Below are positions 1 to 5,621 of a DNA stretch of 10,755 nt, piece after piece. How positions within the stretch are numbered: position 1 is the stretch's first letter; each line of letters starts with the position of its first letter. This stretch comes from Bacteroidota bacterium (GTDB lineage Bacteria > Bacteroidota > Bacteroidia > Chitinophagales > Chitinophagaceae), in contig JAEVZP010000156.1 of the NCBI GenBank assembly GCA_023392185.1, positions 1 through 10,755 of the forward strand, written 5' to 3'. The notes under the pieces were generated by a model, which was not told the origin of the DNA, did no database searches, and worked only from the letters and a program-made list of their open reading frames with translations. The translations under genes and the position numbers were made by a program.

Positions 1-1
1 C

Positions 2-265
2 ACTTTTAATCTACCCTCTCCTTCCCAAAACACCGTCAAGATCTATCCCAATCCAACGCAGAATGAAATCTCCTTTCAGCTTCCGGAAGGCACTTCAAAA
101 GCGCCCTATCTCCTCACCGATCTGCAAGGCAAAACGGTGCGCTCAGGCACTTATTTTTCCCCAAATGCGGCGTCCGTGAAGGACCTCCCGGCAGCCTTGT
201 ATCTCTACAAAATCCAAACAGCAGACGGCGTCTGGCATTCCGGAATTTTTCAAAAACAGGAATAA
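2..265 (+). CDS. T9SS cargo protein, C-terminal sorting domain only (5' end outside window)
   Basis: The frame is open from the window edge and ends at TAA 263-265, giving the last 87 residues of a larger protein. The segment matches the type A sorting domain of type IX secretion (TIGR04183 family): an IYPNP motif at residues 14-18, a central DLQGK turn at 40-44, then the LPAALYLYKI strand at 62-71 and a short basic end, KQE. In this family the domain directs Sec-exported proteins through the outer-membrane T9SS translocon and is removed on secretion. The catalytic or adhesive part lies upstream and cannot be named. The repeat-rich 266-560 region and the terminator at 572-606 follow. The family call is secure; the function of the whole protein is unknown. 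Confidence 0.9.
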   Translation, partial: TFNLPSPSQNTVKIYPNPTQNEISFQLPEGTSKAPYLLTDLQGKTVRSGTYFSPNAASVKDLPAALYLYKIQTADGVWHSGIFQKQE

Positions 266-269
266 TACC

Positions 270-349
270 GTTTAGACAGCTAATCTGCACATTGCTCGCT
301 TCCCCCTTCTGATGAACCGGGTAACCCGTACCTCATAACCTCCTTAGGT
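270..349 (+). repeat. Diverged direct repeat, copy A
   Basis: This is the first of two related non-coding segments. Shared blocks appear in the same order in copy B (453-539): GTTTAGACAGC (270-280), CCCTTCTGAT (304-313) and CCTC(C/T)TTAGGT (339-349). The first two blocks are 34 bases apart here and 35 in copy B. The last block forms a small hairpin, AACCT-CCTT-AGGTT. No open frame runs through it. The family is not recognised; strand is arbitrary. Confidence 0.6.
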
Positions 350-359
350 TTATAAATTA

Positions 360-432
360 TTTTGTCACCCTGCCGAAAGGCAGGGTCTCCGGAGTATCTT
401 CTAAGATTCCGCCTTTCGGCGGAAGGACAAAA
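360..432. repeat. REP-like palindromic element with two GC-rich hairpins
   Basis: Outer arms TTTTGTC (360-366) and GACAAAA (426-432) enclose two hairpins. The first is CCCTGCC-GAAA-GGCAGGG (368-385, GNRA tetraloop) and the second TTCCGCC-TTTC-GGCGGAA (407-424). The second hairpin resembles the reverse complement of the first: GCCGAAAGGC is shared, while the flanking stem pairs differ on both sides so that pairing is kept. A CTCCGGAG palindrome (387-394) lies between them. This is the architecture of a REP/BIME or small MITE-like interspersed element. It sits between direct-repeat copies A and B. Confidence 0.65.
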
Positions 433-452
433 CAAAATGAAAGGAGCATTCT

Positions 453-539
453 GTTTAGACAGCGAATCCCTTTATCGCTGTCCTCAACCCTTCTGATCCT
501 TTGGGATATGCGTGGCCATTTGTAATGACCTCTTTAGGT
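453..539 (+). repeat. Diverged direct repeat, copy B
   Basis: This is the second copy of the segment at 270-349, with the same blocks: GTTTAGACAGC (453-463), CCCTTCTGAT (488-497) and CCTCTTTAGGT (529-539). It is seven bases longer between the second and third blocks. Here the last block is wrapped in an extra stem: CCATTTG just upstream can pair with CAAATGG just downstream (543-549). The final hairpin is thus conserved in form while its sequence varies, as expected of a structured RNA or a REP-type element. Confidence 0.6.
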
Positions 540-571
540 ATCCAAATGGTATAAACCCCGGAATCATCCCA

Positions 572-606
572 AAAAGGGCGGGCCGCATGCTGCGGCCCGC
601 CCTTTT
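572..606. terminator. Strong bidirectional intrinsic terminator
   Basis: Perfect 16-bp arms, AAAAGGGCGGGCCGCA (572-587) and its complement (591-606), are separated by TGC. A-run and T-run flanks give a U-tract in both directions. It lies 54 bp past the radA stop (minus strand) and after the T9SS gene and repeats (plus strand), so it can end transcription from both sides. Confidence 0.9.
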
Positions 607-660
607 AAATCTTCAGAATTTTCCGGAAAAAATTGTCTTCCAGCGCCTCCTCAAAGCCCT

Positions 661-2037
661 TTAGCCAAACAGCATCCGGTAGACGTCTTCCACCTTATTA
701 GCCAGCTTGATCTTCACCCCGAAGTCGCGCTGATGCAGGCCTTTGGCGTTGGCTTTGGGGATGACAATCATTTCCATACCCAGCTTGTCGGCTTCAGCTA
801 CGCGCTGCTCAATGCGGTTTACGGCCCGGATTTCGCCCGACAAACCGACTTCGCCCACCAGGCAGATATTCTTTGGCAGGGGCCGGTCTTCGTGGCTCGA
901 TAGCAAGGCACAGCACAGCGCAAGGTCAATAGAAGTATCTTCTACCTTCAGGCCGCCGGCGATGTTTACAAACACATCTTTGGCACCAAACGGAAAGCCG
1001 CCCCGCTTCTCCAACACGGCCAGCAGCAACTGCAAACGGCGCAGGTCATAGCCGCTTACGGTGCGCTGCGGCGTGCCATACACCGCCGGACTCACCAGCG
1101 CCTGCGTTTCAATCAGCAGCGGGCGCGCGCCTTCCAGAATCGCCCCGATCGAGATGCCGCTCAAGGCTTCTTCATGCTGTGAAAGCAGGATTTCCGACGG
1201 ATTGGTGACCGGGCGCATGCCCTGGGCGGCCATTTCATAAATACCCATTTCGTTGGTGGATCCAAAGCGGTTTTTGAGCGTGCGCAAAATGCGATAGGCA
1301 TAGTGGCGGTCGCCTTCAAACTGCAACACCGTGTCCACCATATGCTCCAGCACTTTCGGCCCGGCAATGGCCCCTTCCTTGGTAATGTGGCCGATGATGA
1401 TGACCGGAACGGCGGCGGTTTTGGCAAAACGGATAATCTCAGCGGTGCACTCGCGCACCTGACTGACGCTGCCCGCAGCGCTTTCTACATAGGGCGATTC
1501 CAGCGTCTGAATCGAGTCGATAATCACCAGCGAAGGCCGCGTTTTCTTGACTTCCTCAAAAATGGTGTCGGTGTTGGTGGCGGTCAGCAGATACAACTGC
1601 GGGTTTTTCACGCCCACGCGCTCGGCCCGCATTTTGATCTGCGACGCGCTTTCCTCCCCGGAAACGTAGAGCGTCGTGCCGCCCTTCCATTGCAGCGCAC
1701 ATTGCAGAAACAGCGTGCTTTTCCCAATCCCAGGCTCACCGCCCGCGAGAATGACAGAGCCGGGAACCAGCCCGCCGCCCAATACGCGGTTGAGTTCCGG
1801 ATCCGGTAGCGGCAGGCGTGTTTCTTCGGTGATTTCGAGTTCGTCGAGCTTGCGGGCGCGGCGGAGTTGCCGGGTGTCGCCGTCCCACACGGTAGCATCC
1901 GGTCGCGCTTTGGTTTCGCGTTCTTTGATTTCCTCCACCATCGTGTTCCAGGCGTTGCAGGAAGGGCATTTGCCCGTCCATTTGGGACTTTCATACCCGC
2001 AGCCCTGACAGAAAAAACTCGTTTTTGCTTTAGCCAT
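661..2037 (-). CDS. radA: DNA repair protein RadA (Sms)
   Basis: A 458-residue RadA, the usual length. RadA is a RecA-like ATPase and helicase that processes branched intermediates in recombinational repair. Domains in order: N-terminal zinc finger with C10, C13, C24 and C27; Walker A GEPGIGKST at 100-108; Walker B LVIID at 170-174; the RadA-specific KNRFG motif at 255-259; and a C-terminal Lon-protease-like domain from about 290, which in this family is structural rather than proteolytic. The ATG at 2037 (MAKAKTSFFC) is chosen because the zinc finger follows at once, as in other RadA proteins. The frame extends 45 codons upstream to a GTG at 2172, but that stretch has no family resemblance. 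No Shine-Dalgarno sequence lies upstream. It is divergent from msrB, with 172 bp between the starts, and appears monocistronic, ending before the 572-606 terminator. Confidence 0.96.
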   Translation of the reverse strand: MAKAKTSFFCQGCGYESPKWTGKCPSCNAWNTMVEEIKERETKARPDATVWDGDTRQLRRARKLDELEITEETRLPLPDPELNRVLGGGLVPGSVILAGGEPGIGKSTLFLQCALQWKGGTTLYVSGEESASQIKMRAERVGVKNPQLYLLTATNTDTIFEEVKKTRPSLVIIDSIQTLESPYVESAAGSVSQVRECTAEIIRFAKTAAVPVIIIGHITKEGAIAGPKVLEHMVDTVLQFEGDRHYAYRILRTLKNRFGSTNEMGIYEMAAQGMRPVTNPSEILLSQHEEALSGISIGAILEGARPLLIETQALVSPAVYGTPQRTVSGYDLRRLQLLLAVLEKRGGFPFGAKDVFVNIAGGLKVEDTSIDLALCCALLSSHEDRPLPKNICLVGEVGLSGEIRAVNRIEQRVAEADKLGMEMIVIPKANAKGLHQRDFGVKIKLANKVEDVYRMLFG

Positions 2038-2209
2038 TTTGTGTGCTTCGAAAGAGACTCCAAGCCTCCCCGTAAAGAACAAATAAACGAGGGGTTCGTT
2101 GAAAAAAGGAACGAGCGATTTAAGGGAATACGCTTTCCGGCCTTTTAGGGTTTGAATAGCCTTTACTGGCACAGTCTTTCTGCCTTATTTCCGGAAAAAA
2201 TCCTCTTTA

Positions 2210-2575
2210 ATGGCTTACCGCAAACTGACCCCCGAAGAAGAATATGTGATTCTCCATAAAGGCACCGAGCGGCCTTTTACCGGCGAATACACCAACAATA
2301 AAGATTCCGGAACCTATGTATGCCGGCAGTGCGATGCCCCCCTGTATCACTCGGCGAGCAAGTTTGAGTCGCACTGCGGCTGGCCGTCTTTCGACGATGA
2401 GATTCCCGGCGCCGTGAAGCGCGTAGCCGATGCCGACGGCCGGCGCACCGAGATCGTGTGTGCCAACTGCGGTGGCCACCTCGGCCATGTGTTTGAAGGC
2501 GAGCGTTTTACGCCCAAAAACACCCGCCACTGCGTCAACAGCATTTCGATGCGCTTTGTGCCGGACGCCAAATAG
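2210..2575 (+). CDS. msrB: Peptide-methionine (R)-S-oxide reductase MsrB
   Basis: A 121-residue stand-alone MsrB, which reduces methionine-R-sulfoxide in proteins using thioredoxin or a similar reductant. All family marks are present: two zinc-binding pairs C38/C41 (CRQC) and C84/C87 (CANC), HCGWPSF at 55-61, GGHLGHVF at 88-95, and the catalytic cysteine C108 in RHCVNS. C56, within HCGWPSF, is a candidate resolving cysteine (inference). With no signal peptide it should be cytoplasmic. The ATG at 2210 gives the typical N-terminus with the KLTPEEEYVI helix. A TTTCCGGAAA palindrome lies about 13 bases upstream, and there is no Shine-Dalgarno sequence. Next to radA it may reflect a stress-repair neighbourhood, but the two genes are divergent and need not be co-regulated. 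Confidence 0.96.
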   Translation: MAYRKLTPEEEYVILHKGTERPFTGEYTNNKDSGTYVCRQCDAPLYHSASKFESHCGWPSFDDEIPGAVKRVADADGRRTEIVCANCGGHLGHVFEGERFTPKNTRHCVNSISMRFVPDAK

Positions 2576-2587
2576 CACGCCGGTAAA

Positions 2588-2637
2588 ACGAAAAACGGAT
2601 TCTTCCGAATGTCTATCGCGGAGCGTCCGTTTTTCGT
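2588..2637 (+). terminator. Likely terminator after msrB
   Basis: ACGAAAAACGGA (2588-2599) and TCCGTTTTTCGT (2626-2637) form a perfect 12-bp stem with a 26-base loop, starting 12 bp after the msrB stop. The T-run lies inside the 3' arm and the loop is long, so it is not a textbook intrinsic terminator. Being symmetric, it might also end the operon arriving on the minus strand. Confidence 0.5.
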
Positions 2638-2768
2638 CTTAAGTAGAAATGTCTTGTCGGGCTAACCCCAGGGGCCTTTGTGTTTTGCGCATATCCTTTC
2701 CAGGTGAAAAAAGATAAGCAACCGGAATAATATTGAAGCGCAACGCTCCGGAAGGCAAGAGCTCAAAG

Positions 2769-2813
2769 CCCAATCCCTTCCCTAACCCCTAATCCCGCTC
2801 TCCTAACCCCTAA
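2769..2813 (-). repeat. Telomere-like G-rich repeat, possible G-quadruplex
   Basis: CCTAACCCCTAA occurs twice (2781-2792 and 2802-2813). On the minus strand, five G-runs of 3-4 bases separated by 2-4 bases lie at 2796-2769 (about GGG-ATTA-GGGG-TTA-GGG-AA-GGG-ATT-GGG), fitting the G-quadruplex pattern. The proximal repeat copy includes the TAG stop of the glycosyltransferase gene, so the transcript would carry the G-rich run directly after its last codon. Confidence 0.6.
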
Positions 2814-3775
2814 CTTCCTATTACCTCATCCACCAGGTAGTGGTTGCGGTCGGCGGCGGAGCGGCTTACCAGTTCGGCCACAAAGCCGGCGAGGAAAAAC
2901 TGACTGCCCAGAATCATCACTGTCATGGAGATATAGAAACCCGGCTTGTTGACCAGCCCGGCTTCCAGATTTCCGGAAAACTTCTGAATGATGAGCCACA
3001 GGATTTCCACCAATCCAATCAGGAAAAGGATCGTTCCCCAAAAACCGAAAAAGTGCATCGGCTTTTTGCCGAAACGACCCATAAACTGCACCGAAAGCAT
3101 ATCCAGAAAGCCGTTGATAAAGCGCTCCCAGCCAAACTTGCTCACCCCGTATTTGCGGGCCCGGTGGACAACCACTTTCTCCCCGATTTTCCGGAAACCG
3201 GCCGACTTGGCCAACACGGGAATAAACCGGTGCATCTCGCCATAGACTTCCACACTTTTGACCACCTTGGAGCGATAGGCTTTCAGCCCGCAATTCATGT
3301 CGTGCAGCGGAATGCCGCTCACTTTCCGGTTGACCCAGTTATAGAGTTTGGAAGGCAGATTTTTGGTGACGGCATTATCGTAGCGTACCTTTTTCCAGCC
3401 GCTCACCAAGTCGTAGCCGTCTTCCGAAATCATGCGGTAGAGTTCCGGAATTTCGTCGGGGGAGTCCTGTAAGTCGGCGTCCATCGTAATCACCACCCGG
3501 CCTTTGGCGGCTTTAAAACCTTCGTTCAGCGCCGCACTTTTGCCGTAGTTGCGCTGAAAGTGCAAGGCCCGAACATTATCGGGGTACTGCGTTGAAAGCT
3601 GCCGGATAACGTCCCAGCTGCGGTCGGTGCTGCCGTCGTCCACAAAAATAACTTCGTAGGCGAGCGCATTTTCGGTGCACACCCGTGCAATCCAGGCCAT
3701 CAGCTCCGGCAACGATTCTTCCTCGTTAAAAAGCGGGACGACAACAGAGAGGTCTAGGAGAGCAGGCGTGTTCAC
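2810..3775 (-). CDS. Family 2 glycosyltransferase, polyprenyl-phosphate (DPM1/GtrB/ArnC) type
   Basis: 321 residues. An N-terminal GT-A domain begins at residue 8 (LSVVVPLFNEEES), with the nucleotide-sugar motif VDDGSTD at 45-51 and a metal-binding DAD at 99-101 within MDADLQD. DMNCGLKAYRS (159-169) and RARKYGVSKFG (205-215) are typical of the dolichol/undecaprenyl-phosphate transferase subgroup. Two predicted membrane helices follow (about 243-265 and 279-304), as in GtrB-like enzymes. Likely role: transfer of a sugar from a nucleotide donor to a polyprenyl phosphate at the inner membrane for envelope glycans; the sugar is not readable. The start is GTG at 3775: an in-frame stop lies ten codons upstream, and the next ATG (residue 26) would remove the first strand of the domain. 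It is the last gene of the operon, 22 bp after the DUF4199 gene. Confidence 0.9.
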   Translation of the reverse strand: MNTPALLDLSVVVPLFNEEESLPELMAWIARVCTENALAYEVIFVDDGSTDRSWDVIRQLSTQYPDNVRALHFQRNYGKSAALNEGFKAAKGRVVITMDADLQDSPDEIPELYRMISEDGYDLVSGWKKVRYDNAVTKNLPSKLYNWVNRKVSGIPLHDMNCGLKAYRSKVVKSVEVYGEMHRFIPVLAKSAGFRKIGEKVVVHRARKYGVSKFGWERFINGFLDMLSVQFMGRFGKKPMHFFGFWGTILFLIGLVEILWLIIQKFSGNLEAGLVNKPGFYISMTVMILGSQFFLAGFVAELVSRSAADRNHYLVDEVIGS

Positions 3776-3797
3776 GAAGGCAAAGATTTCCGGAGAG

Positions 3798-4337
3798 TTA
3801 TACTACAGGCGTTGTCGGCCTTTTGATACGAGGCGTTACGGCAGCGGCGAGCAAAGAAAAAATAAGGCCGAGGATCATATAGCCGAACAGGCTTCCCATC
3901 ACGATAAAGGTCGTGAAGTTGTTGCGGGTTACATTCAGCGCGGTTTCCATGGTTTCGGCATCCATCTTGCCTTCCTGCTCCATCTGGGCGCGGGCCAGTT
4001 CCAAAGCATTTTCTTTCATTTCCGGAAAAATGGAAACTGAAGCAATCACCCAGGCCACTACCAGCAACACGATGATAGCTGTGGTCTTGAATCCGGAACT
4101 AAACAGTTGTCCGTAGCTTACCATTCCGCCGTTGGCTTTGGAAAAAGCGTTGGCATTCAGAACGAGTCCGCCCAGGAAAACGGCATATAAGACCCACTGC
4201 ACCCAGGAAGACTGCTGCATCCCGGCAACATAGACCACCGCGCTGAGCACCACGATGATAAGGCCGATGATCAACCCATAGGTTTTGTGCGTTTGAACAA
4301 GCGAAGGTTTGAGCGGGGTTAGGGTGGGGTTCTCCAT
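3798..4337 (-). CDS. DUF4199 family membrane protein
   Basis: 179 residues with four predicted membrane helices at about 20-40, 46-63, 84-105 and 142-168. Between helices 2 and 3 lies the conserved-looking NANAFSKANGGMVSYGQLFSSG, and between helices 3 and 4 a charged, probably helical loop (FPEMKENALELARAQMEQEG). The length, topology and YGQLFSSGFKT segment fit DUF4199, a Bacteroidota family of unknown function. The ATG at 4337 (MENPTL) is preferred; a GTG three codons earlier (4346) is the alternative. It lies 36 bp after the dihydroorotase-like gene and 22 bp before the glycosyltransferase gene, so co-transcription is likely. A role supporting the membrane-bound glycosyltransferase is possible, on context only. 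Confidence 0.85.
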   Translation of the reverse strand: MENPTLTPLKPSLVQTHKTYGLIIGLIIVVLSAVVYVAGMQQSSWVQWVLYAVFLGGLVLNANAFSKANGGMVSYGQLFSSGFKTTAIIVLLVVAWVIASVSIFPEMKENALELARAQMEQEGKMDAETMETALNVTRNNFTTFIVMGSLFGYMILGLIFSLLAAAVTPRIKRPTTPVV

Positions 4338-4373
4338 GGGAAGCACAGTTGCGGGGAAAAGAAATCAGTTATT

Positions 4374-5621
4374 TCAGACGCCAAAAATACCAAAGACTTT
4401 TCCAGGAAGCGAATGATCCAGAAACGGATTGTTAAACGCTTTCGAATGCGCTTCTTTCCGGCGTATCACGGTTTCACCTGTTGGCGAGAAAACGGTCCAT
4501 TTTGCTCCGTTATCAAATCCTTTTTCGGGCAGGCCGAGGACGCGGCGCGGTGCGGCGCTCACTGCATCTACCAGCCGGTCGAAGGATACCTGCTCACCGG
4601 CAGCTTTGAGCAGGAGCGGAAACAGCACTTCCTGCACGGCCAACCCTTCAGCAGCATATTCAAACTCTTTGGTTTTGGAGTCCCAATCCTGCGGCCGGTG
4701 GTGCGAAGTCACGGCGTCGATGGTGCTGTCGGCAAGAGCATCCAGAAGCGCCTGCCGGTCGCTTTCCGGCCGCAGGGGCGGCGTTAGCTTCCAGGCCGGC
4801 TCATAGTCGATCAGCGCTTCATCGGTGAGCAGCAGGTGATAGGGCGTCACCGAGCAGGTAAGATCCAGCCCGTCTGCTTTGGCTTCCCGGATCAGCGCTA
4901 CCGAAGCCGCCGTGCTGATGCCGCTCAGGTGCAGCCGAGAGCCGGTGTAGCGCAAAATTTCAATATCGCGGTGCACAGCGAGCGTTTCGGCGATCGAAGG
5001 AATACCGGCCATGCCGAGGCGGGTGCTCATAAGCCCTTCGTGCATCAGGCCGCCTTTAGCCAGGGCTTCGTCGTTGGGGAACTGCACAATAAGGCCATCA
5101 AATGCTTTAACATATTCGAGCGCTTTGAGCAGCAGGCCACCGTTTTGCACCGGCTTCCAGCCGTCGGTAAAGCCCACTGCGCCACCGGCGCGCATGTCCA
5201 GCATTTCGGCCAGCGCCTTGCCTTCCAGTTTTTGAGAAAGGGCGCCGTAGGGCAGAATATCCACCCGCTTCCGGAAATTATAGCGCTGTACGTTTTCTAC
5301 TGCCCCGCGGCTGTCGGCCGGCGGCTGGGTGTTGGGCAGCAGCCCTACCTGCGCAAAGCCGCCTCTTTCAGCAGCGGCCATGCCGGAAAGCAGCGTTTCT
5401 TTTTGTTCCTGCCCCGGCTCGCGGTAGTCGGCAAAAAGGTCGGTCCAGCCAATGGAGATATAGGCGTCTTCCAAAATCAGTTCGGGAAAATCGCCGCCTG
5501 TTTCGCCTTGGGGAAGCATTTGGAGCGCTCCTTTGTCATCCAATAAAAAATCCGACACCTGCCCGTGGAGGGAACTGGTCGGATGCCACACGCGCACCTG
5601 GCGCAGAATTACACTTTTCAT
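4374..5621 (-). CDS. Dihydroorotase-like amidohydrolase homologue, probably inactive
   Basis: 415 residues with the full class I dihydroorotase (PyrC/allantoinase) fold order: N-terminal beta part, TIM barrel, C-terminal beta return. Retained landmarks are REPG at 67-70, LPNTQP at 95-100, GFTDGWKPV at 150-158 and VTPYHLLLTDEAL at 258-270. The metal site is degraded: the usual DxHxH is DLFAD (61-65), so both histidines are lost; the ligand His of the AHCED-type motif is Q180 (VQFPND); the ligand His of AHVST is G234 (SGIST); and the Asp of TDHAPH appears to be S306 (TSHHRP). D153 may remain. A zinc-dependent dihydroorotase reaction is therefore unlikely. The ATG at 5621 overlaps the end of the BatA-like gene (ATGA), implying translational coupling. 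Automated annotation will probably call it pyrC; the family is secure but the activity is doubtful. Confidence 0.88.
   Translation of the reverse strand: MKSVILRQVRVWHPTSSLHGQVSDFLLDDKGALQMLPQGETGGDFPELILEDAYISIGWTDLFADYREPGQEQKETLLSGMAAAERGGFAQVGLLPNTQPPADSRGAVENVQRYNFRKRVDILPYGALSQKLEGKALAEMLDMRAGGAVGFTDGWKPVQNGGLLLKALEYVKAFDGLIVQFPNDEALAKGGLMHEGLMSTRLGMAGIPSIAETLAVHRDIEILRYTGSRLHLSGISTAASVALIREAKADGLDLTCSVTPYHLLLTDEALIDYEPAWKLTPPLRPESDRQALLDALADSTIDAVTSHHRPQDWDSKTKEFEYAAEGLAVQEVLFPLLLKAAGEQVSFDRLVDAVSAAPRRVLGLPEKGFDNGAKWTVFSPTGETVIRRKEAHSKAFNNPFLDHSLPGKVFGIFGV

Noticed and set aside
270..550. CRISPR array
   Set aside because: Only two diverged copies of about 80 bases with a palindromic element between; no short identical repeats, regular spacers or cas genes.
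2038..2172. 45-codon N-terminal extension of radA
   Set aside because: It begins at a GTG, has no family resemblance, and RadA proteins start just before the zinc finger, which the ATG at 2037 provides.
2038..2209. Specific promoters for radA and msrB
   Set aside because: Divergent promoters must exist here, but no TTTG/TAnnTTTG pair with correct spacing stands out on either strand.
2207..2578. Antisense ORF covering all of msrB
   Set aside because: msrB carries every catalytic and zinc residue; the opposite frame is a by-product.
4836..5546. 236-codon plus-strand ORF opposite the dihydroorotase-like gene
   Set aside because: Shadow of a conserved protein; its translation has no recognisable domain and no start signal.
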